DNA of 64,000 bases from Priestia koreensis (GCF_001274935.1 NZ_LILC01000007.1:62001-126000), one strand, 5' to 3'; counted from the stretch's first letter, positions 1-8,634 are shown. A program made the numbers and translations. The notes: generated by a model from the sequence alone, not told the origin.

Positions 1-1
1 T

Positions 2-148
2 GAAGGTTCAATACTTGATCCTAAACTTGAATTTCAAATGGTACTTGCATCATTTATTTACGTATTCATACATAGAACAAAGAAAAAAGCGCTTAGGATC
101 AGCGCTTTTGGATTAGCTTATTTATTTGAGTATCAAAAATTGGCCTAA
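2..148 (+). CDS. possible 3' end of an unidentified gene
   Basis: One frame stays open from the window edge to a TAA at 146-148 (48 codons). It contains a hydrophobic stretch (FQMVLASFIYVFIH) followed by a basic one. It would run tail to tail into the ABC transporter gene. Against it, the terminator-like hairpin at 85-109 lies inside the frame, which is unusual for a real coding end. I do not recognise the product, and this may be chance. Confidence 0.2.
   Translation, partial: EGSILDPKLEFQMVLASFIYVFIHRTKKKALRISAFGLAYLFEYQKLA
85..109. terminator. bidirectional hairpin terminator
   Basis: AAAAGCGCT, a 7-base loop, then AGCGCTTTT form a perfect 9-bp stem flanked by A and T runs. It lies just beyond the last gene of the minus-strand RiPP cluster and would end that operon. 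Confidence 0.6.
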
Positions 149-168
149 TTTTTGCTTTTCCTTACATG

Positions 169-1821
169 CTAAACGCTCTGCAGTGCAGCATGGCTAAATT
201 CAACCGTTTCATCTGCGATTGAATTTAACCTTTCATCATGAGATACAATAATGATAATTTTTTTCTGTTTTATACTTAGGAGATACTCTTTAAGATTTAT
301 AATCGCCTGTATATCTAGAGCAGATGTAGGCTCGTCTAAAATGAGTAAGTCAGCCTCTTTTAAGAAGCAGCGAATAAGAGCAAGCTTTTGCTTTTGTCCC
401 CCTGATAAATTCGTGGATGAATGGTTTATGTGATGATGCAATTGCTCAGGTAGAGACTGAATGTAATAATCTAAACCAAATTCTTTGCAATAGTCATGGA
501 CAACGTCATCACTTATGTCATGTTGAGTACCTAACGTTAAATTATTCAAGATTGTATCACTAATTAACATAGGCTCCTGTTCAACCATACTTACTAAGTG
601 CTCTCTCATATGGTATAAATCTAATTCCTTCATTTCCACACCGTTGTATTTAACCTCACCATTATAGTCGCTGTGAAGCCCTAACATTACATTTAAAAAC
701 GTACTTTTACCAGAGCCGTTCCCCCCCTGAAGTAAATAAATATTCCCTTTGGAAAAAGTATGGTGAACGCCGTTTACAATAGGAAACGGCGCATCAGGGT
801 ACTGATAAGATACATTTTCAATTGCAATAGTATCAATGCTTTTTAATAGGCGCTGATGATTTAATTCCTTTTCAAGTAAAAAGATATTTTCAAGCCTCTC
901 CTTTGAGACAGAAACATCTTTATAGCTTTTAAAGAAATTAAAAAAATAGCTAACGCTTCCATTAATCATGCCTACATACGAATTAATAATGGCAAATCCA
1001 CCAATGGACAGTTGATTATGCAGCAACAAATATCCTCCGTAAATAATAATGATGATGGATAATATGCTGTTTGTAATTTTGTCTACGCTATTGTATAAGT
1101 AAGCAAACTTAGAATACTTCATAGTTGTTTCGTACAATTGTTGAAAGCTCTTTTTGAACTTTGGATTTAGCGTATTATACCAAGCATTTATTTTAATAAT
1201 TTTAATGTTACTTAATTGGTGATTCATATCTGAGAAAAACTTAATCTGGCTCTCACTGTATTCAAAGCTGAGCTCAAAAATCTTTTTCCTTGTTACGATG
1301 TAAAAAGCTAAATAAATCGGTACAAAACAAAGTATAATAATAGCCAAATTTGTATTTACTTGAAAAGTGAAAAATACGCATAAAACTAGCGATAATAAAC
1401 TACCTACAGACTGAAATACGCTACTTATTAAGAATTCTGATACATGATCAGAATCCATACTAATTTGCTGGCTAATCTCGGCCGCATTTTTTTGTGAGAA
1501 GTGCTCTAATTTGACCTTCTTGAGATGCTGCAGAGCGCTAAAACTAATATGAAAGGTAAACTTGGAAGTAAGCCTTGTAATTAAAATGTTACTGATGTAG
1601 TTTGATACAATATCTAAAACCAAAAGCCCAATTAAGATATAAATATAAAAAATATTGATACCGATCTTTGTTTGAATCACATCATCAATAAATTTCCCGA
1701 TTAAAAACGGTGTGGCTGATACGCACAACCAATTGATAATATAAAGAAAGAAGCAGCAAATAATGAGTATAACTACTTTTGTACTCAGTTTTTCTTTGAT
1801 TAATGTTTTTATCGTTGTCAC
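169..1821 (-). CDS. ABC exporter (fused membrane and ATPase domains) of the RiPP cluster
   Basis: A 550-residue ABC half-transporter. The N-terminal ~300 residues form an exporter-type membrane domain with about six hydrophobic segments. The C-terminal ATPase has Walker A (GGNGSGKST, ~366-374), the signature LSGGQKQKL (~475) and Walker B LLILDEP. There is no N-terminal C39 peptidase, so leader removal must be done elsewhere. The start is GTG, with AGGTG seven bases upstream. It is the last gene of the cluster, 64 bases after the second YcaO gene. By analogy with McbE/McbF or SagG-I it probably exports, or gives self-protection against, the modified peptide. The ABC family is certain; the substrate is inferred from context. 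Confidence 0.85.
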   Translation of the reverse strand: MTTIKTLIKEKLSTKVVILIICCFFLYIINWLCVSATPFLIGKFIDDVIQTKIGINIFYIYILIGLLVLDIVSNYISNILITRLTSKFTFHISFSALQHLKKVKLEHFSQKNAAEISQQISMDSDHVSEFLISSVFQSVGSLLSLVLCVFFTFQVNTNLAIIILCFVPIYLAFYIVTRKKIFELSFEYSESQIKFFSDMNHQLSNIKIIKINAWYNTLNPKFKKSFQQLYETTMKYSKFAYLYNSVDKITNSILSIIIIIYGGYLLLHNQLSIGGFAIINSYVGMINGSVSYFFNFFKSYKDVSVSKERLENIFLLEKELNHQRLLKSIDTIAIENVSYQYPDAPFPIVNGVHHTFSKGNIYLLQGGNGSGKSTFLNVMLGLHSDYNGEVKYNGVEMKELDLYHMREHLVSMVEQEPMLISDTILNNLTLGTQHDISDDVVHDYCKEFGLDYYIQSLPEQLHHHINHSSTNLSGGQKQKLALIRCFLKEADLLILDEPTSALDIQAIINLKEYLLSIKQKKIIIIVSHDERLNSIADETVEFSHAALQSV

Positions 1822-1885
1822 TATGCATCACCTAAGCCGTACGATTTTATTAAATGTCAGTATCCACTCACTAAAACTAAAAAAA

Positions 1886-2998
1886 TTATGGGAAAGGAAT
1901 CAATTGATAAGCGTTAGGAAATTGCCCTGTGCGTGAAAGTTTTGAAATTTCATAGTCAAGAGGATTAAACAAAGTCGTGTTCATATGAGGGTATCCCTGA
2001 TTTGAGAACACTTTCACAACTTTTGCTTTATCAAGTATAGTATTTTTAAGAAAACAGCATAATAACTCCCATTTTAAATCTCCAGCAACTTCTTTAAGTT
2101 TTTCCATAAAAATCTGCTGATCGACGACGATTTCTATGCGGGAGAATTCATCCTCATGCATTCGATCAGATTTCAAGAACAGGTACTGGTAGTGTTCACG
2201 GAGAGACTCTGATGTTTGAGTTAGATGAAAATGAAGGCTATAAAATAGTGGATCATTTTCTATTTCCCCCTCGTTTACATCCATATTAAGTTTCTGAGGA
2301 TGATAATCTTCAAGATGATGTTTCGTATAGTAAGGTGTGAAATTATGAAGCATTTCATCCAGAGATCCTTTAATTGCATCAAAGAGGTTCCATGAAGCTT
2401 TTGATCCGATGCCAAAATGGTATTTTCCAAACCCCAGAGTTAAAATAACGTATACATTTTTGTGTAAAGAGATATTAAAACAGGATATTTCATCCACGTA
2501 TTGATAGACATTCGCGATCACTTCTTTGACAGATAAATCATCTATTTTTTTAACGTCAACAAAAGTTCCACCAGATTCTGTTAACCAATTAAAGATAAGT
2601 GATTGCCTTTCAAAAAACTCCAAAAAGGCATTCTGAATGCTGTTAAAAGAGTGATAATGAAATCCTGCTCCGCAGCTGTCAGCATACGTATGTCGATTTT
2701 TCATTTTCTCCCCTCTATAAAGAAGAATTTTTTCCGTACTAATAAGTGATGGCTCCCCCGTTAACAAATTAAAGGCAGGGATCTTTTCCTTATCAATGTA
2801 ACTAGAGTCACGCAAAAAAGTTGATCGTTCAATATGCTCTCCGTACGCAGCTTTGAGCGCTTGCTGAGTCGAATGATTGACGGATGTTCCAACTCCCGCC
2901 TTTAAATATGTAGGAACAACATTAACTGTTTTAGGTTCGCTTTGAAAGAGTCCACGGACTATGTGAAATTGTTGCTGATGGTTAAAGTTCATCTTCAC
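1886..2998 (-). CDS. YcaO-domain protein 2 of the RiPP cluster
   Basis: About 370 residues from a GTG start that has AGGGTG nine bases upstream; ATG 2992 is a near alternative. YcaO proteins use ATP to activate peptide backbone amides for azoline formation. Visible hallmarks are GEHIER (a form of the SExxER ATP/Mg motif), the Gly/Ala-rich SCGAGFHYH, and FLEFFERQS matching the second Glu-rich helix. The protein ends in Pro-Phe-Pro, like the proline-rich C-termini of active TOMM cyclodehydratases. It starts behind a clearly different YcaO gene that stops at 3027. Which of the two is catalytic cannot be decided by eye, but the C-terminus favours this one. Confidence 0.85.
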   Translation of the reverse strand: MKMNFNHQQQFHIVRGLFQSEPKTVNVVPTYLKAGVGTSVNHSTQQALKAAYGEHIERSTFLRDSSYIDKEKIPAFNLLTGEPSLISTEKILLYRGEKMKNRHTYADSCGAGFHYHSFNSIQNAFLEFFERQSLIFNWLTESGGTFVDVKKIDDLSVKEVIANVYQYVDEISCFNISLHKNVYVILTLGFGKYHFGIGSKASWNLFDAIKGSLDEMLHNFTPYYTKHHLEDYHPQKLNMDVNEGEIENDPLFYSLHFHLTQTSESLREHYQYLFLKSDRMHEDEFSRIEIVVDQQIFMEKLKEVAGDLKWELLCCFLKNTILDKAKVVKVFSNQGYPHMNTTLFNPLDYEISKLSRTGQFPNAYQLIPFP

Positions 2999-3026
2999 TA
3001 CTATAATCACCCTATTTATTAATTTC

Positions 3027-4085
3027 TTAGACAAAGATACAACCCGGTAGTTGATCAAGTTCTTCTTGTGATAACTTTAACGTGTACTTGTTAATACTTT
3101 GATTGACATTAATATATTTATTGTAAGGAACATGATTGTATAAATCATAAGAAAAAACCTTTACATATTTTAATTTCGGATACAGCTTGTTTTTGTATGG
3201 GATGACATACATGCCTTTAATCCATTTCGGCAAGAACGTAGCCAGATCTTTTATTTCATCCATTTCTTCATCATTACTCTCATCATTTATATACTCTGGC
3301 AAAGTAGCAAACTGTTTAATATAGTTCAATTGCTCCTGTGTTATGTCTACATGAATTTGCTTTTTTGACTCCATAACATAAGGGTTGTGCTGGGATAACA
3401 GTTTATGTTCTTCATTCTGCCATCCTAGTAAATAAGCTTCTTTGAAGGAGTTCTCAAGCGCTGTCCGATAACTAAAATGTGAGCCAAGACCTCCCGAAAC
3501 ATATTTACCATTACGTGTTAAGATGGTAAATACCACTTTAAGCGGCGAAAAGAAATCATTAATAAAAAATTGAATATCGTATTTAGCATGAACTAAGTGC
3601 TGATAAATAGGCATTTCAGAAAAAAAGTCTTCAAATACGCCTTTTTTCCCCTGCCTACCATACCAAAATAAGAACATCGCATTTTTCTCTAAAAGCTCTA
3701 GCATCCCTTTTTTAACCGCTATCCTACTGTCAAAATGTGCTGCCCCTCCAGTCGTATCGATAACATAAGGAAGCTTAGTTGAATATGTGGTTACGTGAAA
3801 GGGCAATTTAGCTTCTTTGTTATTTAAAATATCCCATACAAGCACATCGTCATTTTGATCTTTATTTCTGCCACCTAACAATAAATTTCGCCGTTCAATG
3901 GCTTCAGAGAATGCTTTTTTCATAGATAACGTTTTTTCATACTCTAGGGAATTGGTGCCATCTGGACTAAGCTTATTTCCGATCATTAATTTTCCTAGTC
4001 GTACATGCGAAAGGTAAAGGGGATTTGTGAGAAAAATAGAGTTAGGTATACTAATAGTTCCCTTATCCATTGTTTTAAATATCAT
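3027..4085 (-). CDS. YcaO-domain protein 1 of the RiPP cluster
   Basis: 352 residues from ATG 4085, with GGAAGGA about 12 bases upstream; the gene overlaps the dehydrogenase gene by 11 bp. It has a canonical SEAIER motif, the Gly-rich DTTGGAAH segment and LELLEKNAMFLFW, in which Lys replaces the usual Arg of the E-R-D element. It ends in Cys-Ile-Phe-Val and so lacks the proline-rich tail. Two dissimilar YcaO proteins in one cluster could form a heteromer, act on different residues, or have one serving as a scaffold. Family call is strong; the division of labour is unknown. Confidence 0.85.
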   Translation of the reverse strand: MIFKTMDKGTISIPNSIFLTNPLYLSHVRLGKLMIGNKLSPDGTNSLEYEKTLSMKKAFSEAIERRNLLLGGRNKDQNDDVLVWDILNNKEAKLPFHVTTYSTKLPYVIDTTGGAAHFDSRIAVKKGMLELLEKNAMFLFWYGRQGKKGVFEDFFSEMPIYQHLVHAKYDIQFFINDFFSPLKVVFTILTRNGKYVSGGLGSHFSYRTALENSFKEAYLLGWQNEEHKLLSQHNPYVMESKKQIHVDITQEQLNYIKQFATLPEYINDESNDEEMDEIKDLATFLPKWIKGMYVIPYKNKLYPKLKYVKVFSYDLYNHVPYNKYINVNQSINKYTLKLSQEELDQLPGCIFV

Positions 4086-4899
4086 GTTTGTCGTGTGTCC
4101 TTCCAAACCACTGTAATAAACCAATGGGCGATAATCGTGGATTTAATCCCGATGCATGAGCTAATTGATGATCGCTAAAGCCTGACCAGCACAGTTCTCC
4201 AAGTTCATCATCAACATCTCGACACGCTTCTCTAAAGCTTTGTGCCATTAACCCAACTTCAATTAAAGCATGTCGATACCCGCGTCTTCTATACTTGGTA
4301 ACAGCTCTTTTTAAATCAATTGCATACCCTATCGCCAAATAAGATGGAAAATCGTCATTAGAAATAGCAGAGCATATAGCAGCAGTATCTTTACTACAAA
4401 AATCTTTTATTTTTAACAACCGGATCTTATGAGAATCAAAAACATAACATCCCATTGATAAGCCCTCAGCGGCATCAGGAGAAAAAATATATATAATAGG
4501 AAAAACAGGATATAGCGCACCAGCAGAAGGATACCGTTTAGAAAAACTTGTATCATCACGTCCAAATGCTTCGTTTAATAGATGGCCGAACTTACTTTTT
4601 GACATACAATATTCTTTATCAAAGTCTCTCATACTAGCCTTACGCTTGAGGGGGATCTCATCAAACGCAACTTCTTCTATTACAAAGTTTGGCAACACAT
4701 CCGTATACTCAGTAGAGTTCATCCAGGTAAGAAGTAATTCGTCATTTTCATTGGCCGTGTAGTAATTATATCCATAAAATGTTGTTGACTGATGAAATTT
4801 AAGAACATCATTCAATAGCGTTTTATCTAAAATAACGTCCTCAAAATAGTCTTTTTTCATCTTTTGATCATAGAACGAATCTTCGTAAAATTTATTCAT
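4075..4899 (-). CDS. SagB/McbC-type FMN-dependent azoline dehydrogenase
   Basis: 274 residues from ATG 4899, with GGGAG upstream; overlaps the preceding gene by 8 bp. The protein belongs to the nitroreductase-like SagB/ThcOx family, which oxidises thiazolines and oxazolines to thiazoles and oxazoles. The diagnostic RYPSAGALYPV segment is present mid-protein, followed by KYRRRGYRHALIEVGLMAQ, matching the family's catalytic and FMN-contact region. Length agrees with McbC (~270). With the YcaO and E1-like neighbours it completes a cyclodehydratase-dehydrogenase set. FMN binding is inferred from the family. Confidence 0.9.
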   Translation of the reverse strand: MNKFYEDSFYDQKMKKDYFEDVILDKTLLNDVLKFHQSTTFYGYNYYTANENDELLLTWMNSTEYTDVLPNFVIEEVAFDEIPLKRKASMRDFDKEYCMSKSKFGHLLNEAFGRDDTSFSKRYPSAGALYPVFPIIYIFSPDAAEGLSMGCYVFDSHKIRLLKIKDFCSKDTAAICSAISNDDFPSYLAIGYAIDLKRAVTKYRRRGYRHALIEVGLMAQSFREACRDVDDELGELCWSGFSDHQLAHASGLNPRLSPIGLLQWFGRTHDKHDI

Positions 4900-5779
4900 A
4901 GCAGTCACACAACTCCCAATGAATTGGAAAGTCAACACATAGTTCTTGGTTATGAAATTTATAAGAAATACATTGCAAGAAGTGCTCGATAGCGACTTCT
5001 TTACTGGTGTGATTCATAATGAGCTTCTCAATTCTATTTCCAATAAGGTTAACAACCGTTAAAGCATTTAACTTTGTTAACGGCATATGTACATCAAACA
5101 TTGCATCCTCTAGATAGATACTATCAATAATGTGTTGATACGTAACATTGCTTAAATTTTTATTTCGAATACTTGTTTCAATTGAAGAAATATGGCATAC
5201 GTGACATGGAGTTTTTAAGCGCGCATTGTAAAGCGCGTCCATGTAAAAAATTCCGTTATATGTATATGTGCAAAGAGTATGCACATTATCATAGTTTTTT
5301 ACCTGATCCCGAAGCTTTACCATAAATGATTTATTGTAGGGATTTAGAAATAAAACTAACAATTGATCTTCTTCCACTTTGATCGTATTCTCATCTAAAC
5401 TTTCAACATATGTATAAGTGCATTTCAACTCAGTACGGTAGTCATCGAAAACATGATGAAACATATCAAAAACCACTGAATTATTGGTAATAAATTGAAT
5501 GCTCTTTAAACTAAAATTAGGCTTAACTTGCTTCGTAATAATATGGTTGATTTCTAGGAACTCAAGTAAATCGTCATAGGAATCACCAAAAGTACTGCGT
5601 AACGCATCTGAATTAAAAGTCGAACCTGCTTTAGTATCCCAGTCATAGATCACTTTTTGTAGCTGTTCATTGTGAATGCGTACAATGCTTTGGTCGGTTT
5701 GAACTACTACCTCATCAAATGATAATTCATGAAGAATAAAACTATTAATTATATAATCATCTGCTTGAACTACTCTCAC
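4892..5779 (-). CDS. McbB/E1-like leader-binding component of the cyclodehydratase
   Basis: 295 residues if translation starts at GTG 5779, which has AAGGAG eight bases upstream; longer in-frame starts at 5797 (ATG) and 5851 (TTG) lack a ribosome site, and the latter lies in a hairpin. The length is close to McbB of microcin B17. The N-terminal ~90 residues would be the peptide-recognition (winged-helix) part. CHVC in the middle and CDC at the extreme C-terminus could form the structural zinc site of E1-like (ThiF-fold) TOMM proteins. Its likely role is to bind the precursor leader and present the core to a YcaO partner. Sequence similarity is weak to the eye, so the call rests on the cysteine pattern, size and position. 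Confidence 0.7.
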   Translation of the reverse strand: MRVVQADDYIINSFILHELSFDEVVVQTDQSIVRIHNEQLQKVIYDWDTKAGSTFNSDALRSTFGDSYDDLLEFLEINHIITKQVKPNFSLKSIQFITNNSVVFDMFHHVFDDYRTELKCTYTYVESLDENTIKVEEDQLLVLFLNPYNKSFMVKLRDQVKNYDNVHTLCTYTYNGIFYMDALYNARLKTPCHVCHISSIETSIRNKNLSNVTYQHIIDSIYLEDAMFDVHMPLTKLNALTVVNLIGNRIEKLIMNHTSKEVAIEHFLQCISYKFHNQELCVDFPIHWELCDCYE

Positions 5780-5804
5780 TATCTGCTCTCCTTCCATAAA
5801 TAGA

Positions 5805-5844
5805 GTAAAAGACAAGTCACAAAGTATAGTAACTTGTCTTTTAC
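5805..5844 (-). terminator. hairpin between precursor and modification genes (attenuator)
   Basis: GTAAAAGACAAGT and its exact reverse complement are separated by 14 bases, giving a perfect 13-bp stem. It sits between the precursor stop (5858) and the best start of the McbB-like gene (5779). In RiPP operons such a hairpin commonly limits read-through or stabilises the precursor mRNA, giving excess precursor. The minus-strand transcript carries UUUUAC after the stem, so termination would be partial. Confidence 0.7.
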
Positions 5845-5857
5845 CTAGCAATTCAAT

Positions 5858-6025
5858 TTATTTCTCTTCTACGTTAGCTGCTCCACCACCACTGATGCAA
5901 CTTGAACCTCCTGGTGGTCCCGCAACTGCTGTCGGTTTGCTTGTACCAGCGCCTACTCCAAATTGGTTTTGGCCACCTTTTAATGTTAATGGTTTTTTTA
6001 CGCTACCATTTTTAACGAATGCCAT
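5858..6025 (-). CDS. precursor peptide of the thiazole/oxazole RiPP cluster
   Basis: A 55-residue ORF with ATG at 6025 and TAA at 5858-5860; AGAGGTG lies eight bases upstream. The N-terminal half (MAFVKNGSVKKPLTLKGGQN...) is basic and would be the leader. The C-terminal half is Gly/Ala/Pro-rich and contains GPPGGSSCISGGGAA, ending in VEEK. The Gly-flanked Ser-Ser-Cys recalls the Gly-Ser-Cys sites that become bis-heterocycles in microcin B17. Only Ser41, Ser42, Cys43 and Ser45 lie in the likely core. It is the first gene of the operon, directly behind a strong promoter. I recognise no named family. The cleavage site is unknown; the Gly-Pro-Pro-Gly at 36-39 is a possible boundary. Confidence 0.8.
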   Translation of the reverse strand: MAFVKNGSVKKPLTLKGGQNQFGVGAGTSKPTAVAGPPGGSSCISGGGAANVEEK

Positions 6026-6055
6026 ATTCTCTTCACCTCTTTCCTCTCTTTTTCC

Positions 6056-6084
6056 AATATAAGTTATTATTCCAGAAATTTCAA
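6056..6084 (-). promoter_or_regulatory. sigma-A type promoter of the RiPP operon
   Basis: On the minus strand, TTGAAA (6084-6079), exactly 17 bases, then TATATT (6061-6056). It ends about 30 bases before the precursor ATG, with the ribosome site in between. Confidence 0.75.
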
Positions 6085-6195
6085 CATATTTTTCTGATAA
6101 TTTTAAATTTTACGAAATATAATGTCAGGATGATACAAACTATTATTATCTTGGGGAATAACGATCGACCAGTTTTTAACAAAATGCCTTCATCA

Positions 6196-6237
6196 ATCTA
6201 AAAAAGCCAGAGCGCTATATCTCTGACTTTTTTAGAT
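6196..6237. terminator. terminator overlapping the LysR gene end
   Basis: ATCTAAAAAAGCCAGAG, an 8-base loop, and CTCTGACTTTTTTAGAT form a long near-perfect palindrome with T runs. The LysR stop codon (6215-6217) lies in the loop. Confidence 0.75.
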
Positions 6238-7102
6238 TCTTTTTTAAATAGTGGACAAATGGATGATCGCTCCCATCTATCTTCCTCGTACACATAAATA
6301 AACTTTGATTGACTTCTACGTGCTCCACGAAGACTCGGGAAAGCCTTCCTTGCGCCAATAATTCATCTACGCTGCAGGCTGGTGCGAGCAATACACCAAA
6401 ACCAGCCTCCACAACTTTCACTGATTCAGGTAAACCTTGCATTTGCAAACCGATTTTTGGCAATGGACAATTATGAGCATAGAAAATCGACTCTAATAAA
6501 TCAAGCGTTGAACTACCTGGCTCTCTATAAATGAAGTCGTGCTCACTCACATCAAAAATGGATACCTCTTTATTAGCTAGAGGGTGTGATGGATGCACAA
6601 CAAACCAAAAGGGAACGTCCATTAGTTTCTCAAAGTATAAATCTTCATGGCCAATGTTATTTTGCACAACAAAGCCAAAATCGCTTTCGTAATTTAAGAT
6701 GCGACGCTCAACAGACACCACATTTCCTAACGATATATAAAGATCGACGTCTGGATTCTCCAATTTATAACCGGAAATGATGGAAGGCAAAATATAGTTC
6801 ATAACGATATAGCTAGAAGCAATTTGCACTTTCTCCTTCTTCTCCAGAAATGTCTTCAATTTTTCATCAATCTGCTCTTCTAAATGAAATAAACGTAACC
6901 CTTGCTCATAAAGGAATTTACCTTCTGCTGTGAGCTGAATCCCTCTCCCTTTGCTAGTAATTACCTTGATTCCTATCTCCCTTTCTAGCTTTCGAATCTG
7001 AGCTGTGACAGCAGGCTGACTAATATGCAGCAGTCTCGCTGTTTCGGTTATGCTTCCGAGTTTGGCGACATTTGTAAAAATGCGCAGCGTATGTAAATTC
7101 AT
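6215..7102 (-). CDS. LysR-family transcriptional regulator
   Basis: 295 residues, the usual LysR length. An N-terminal winged helix-turn-helix is clear (ITETARLLHISQPAVTAQIRKLEREIG, residues ~17-43, shown here as a whole region). A periplasmic-binding-like effector domain follows from ~90. The gene is divergent from the Fsr-like exporter at 7447, the classic LysR arrangement, so it probably controls that gene and itself from the 344-base intergenic space. The effector is unknown. Confidence 0.9.
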   Translation of the reverse strand: MNLHTLRIFTNVAKLGSITETARLLHISQPAVTAQIRKLEREIGIKVITSKGRGIQLTAEGKFLYEQGLRLFHLEEQIDEKLKTFLEKKEKVQIASSYIVMNYILPSIISGYKLENPDVDLYISLGNVVSVERRILNYESDFGFVVQNNIGHEDLYFEKLMDVPFWFVVHPSHPLANKEVSIFDVSEHDFIYREPGSSTLDLLESIFYAHNCPLPKIGLQMQGLPESVKVVEAGFGVLLAPACSVDELLAQGRLSRVFVEHVEVNQSLFMCTRKIDGSDHPFVHYLKKNLKKSEI

Positions 7103-7135
7103 TTATTCACCCACTCATAACTTTAATTTATGAAT

Positions 7136-7158
7136 ACACAAAAAAGATATATTTGTGT
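7136..7158. promoter_or_regulatory. inverted repeat in the lysR/exporter intergenic region
   Basis: ACACAAA and TTTGTGT are separated by nine bases, about 35 bases upstream of the lysR start. It is a candidate LysR operator. The rest of the 7103-7446 gap is AT-rich and shows only the exporter's ribosome site (AAAGGAGG at 7432-7439). Confidence 0.35.
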
Positions 7159-7446
7159 TAAGAATAGTATAGCAGTAATGTAAACGTAGAGAAAATTTGA
7201 TTGGAATCTGTGCTTTTGTGTATGAAATTGAAGGGATTACTATTTCTGTATTTCGAAAAATATATAAATGTGGCTTTATAACCTAAGTATTTCCTAACTC
7301 TTTTATCTACTATGTTGAATAAGGCGATCCTTCTTGTTATTCCTACATAAACGAATAACTCCTTTATACGGAAGAGACCTTTATTTAAAAAACTCAGTAA
7401 AGCATGAACCCATCAAATGATTTTTTAAGATAAAGGAGGAAAAAAC

Positions 7447-8634
7447 ATGTCTGAATCAATTATTCAAGGCAAAGAACCGATTTACCAACGAGGAATCTTT
7501 ACTTTTAGTGGTTCACACCTTTTAAATGACCTCGTTACCACAGGAATGGTACCGGCATTGGTTGTGTTCTACAAAAATGCGTTCCATCTCAATTATACCC
7601 AATCGACTTTAGTGGTTTTGATCTCTTATTTAACGTCATCTATTTCTCAACCGCTGTTTGGTGTATTTGCAGACCGAAAACCCAGAGCTTGGCTGCTATC
7701 ACTCGGGTTGTTCTGCTCCATTATGGGGCTTGCTTTGACCGCCATAGCACCATCTTTTCTTTGGCTGCTTCTATTTATTGCGATTTCTGGCCTTGGCTCT
7801 GGTGCGTTCCATCCAGAGGCATCACGGGCAACCCACCTTGCGTCTGGTACGAACAAGAGTCTCGCTCAAGCTATTTTTCAAGTAGGTGGGAATTCAGGAC
7901 AAGCTTTAGGACCATTGGTTGTTTCACTGTATATCATTCACTCAGGAATTCACGGACTGCTATGGCTCATTCCCGTCGCCATCTTATCACTTGGATTAAC
8001 TGGACAGATTTTACCGTGGTTAAATCACAAACTAGAGTCTGCTAAACTCGATAGTAAAAAACAACTAAAAGGAAACAACAACTACGTAGGAGCCACTCTG
8101 CTTTCCAGTGTCATCATCCTACGTTCGTGGTGTCAGATTGGCGTTGTGGTCTTTTTGCCATTTTATCTGCACGACCTGTCAATCCAACAGGCTGAAATTC
8201 TAAGTTTCGTTTTTGTCGGGGCTGGCGCTCTCGGAACATTCTTTGGAGGCGTTTTTGCAGATCGACTTGGCATGAAGCGTTTACTAGTTGGCTCTATGCT
8301 AATTGCTACGCCGTTTGCCCTCGTCTTTCCTTACGTAGATGGAGTTTGGTCAGTTCTTGTTTTACTCGTATTTGGATTTAGCGTCCTTTCCTCCTTCTCC
8401 GTTAGCGTTGTTTTCATGCAGCGCATGCTTCCCAAAAACATTGGTTTAGCTTCCGGGCTTGCGATTGGGTTTGGTGTAGGAGCAGGAGGAATTGGTTCTG
8501 TTTTTATGGGGAAAATCTCGGATATCTTTGGTGTGACAACTGTGTTCACGATTCTCTCCATTCTTCCCCTTGTCGGCGCTCTTATTGCTGTCTTTTTACC
8601 GAACGATCGAAAAGAAAAGAAACAGGTTGCCTGA
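7447..8634 (+). CDS. MFS exporter resembling fosmidomycin resistance protein Fsr
   Basis: 395 residues with about 12 hydrophobic segments. It carries the Fsr-subfamily signature GLGSGAFHPEASR (~residues 117-129) and the MFS loop motif GVFADRKPR (~73). Family members expel small drugs from the cytoplasm by proton antiport. AAAGGAGG sits eight bases before ATG. It is divergent from lysR and followed by a strong terminator, so monocistronic. The actual substrate cannot be told from sequence. Confidence 0.85.
   Translation: MSESIIQGKEPIYQRGIFTFSGSHLLNDLVTTGMVPALVVFYKNAFHLNYTQSTLVVLISYLTSSISQPLFGVFADRKPRAWLLSLGLFCSIMGLALTAIAPSFLWLLLFIAISGLGSGAFHPEASRATHLASGTNKSLAQAIFQVGGNSGQALGPLVVSLYIIHSGIHGLLWLIPVAILSLGLTGQILPWLNHKLESAKLDSKKQLKGNNNYVGATLLSSVIILRSWCQIGVVVFLPFYLHDLSIQQAEILSFVFVGAGALGTFFGGVFADRLGMKRLLVGSMLIATPFALVFPYVDGVWSVLVLLVFGFSVLSSFSVSVVFMQRMLPKNIGLASGLAIGFGVGAGGIGSVFMGKISDIFGVTTVFTILSILPLVGALIAVFLPNDRKEKKQVA

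Noticed and set aside
251..433. Plus-strand ORF inside the ABC transporter gene
   Set aside because: Shadow of the minus-strand ATPase domain; no ribosome site and no independent coding character.
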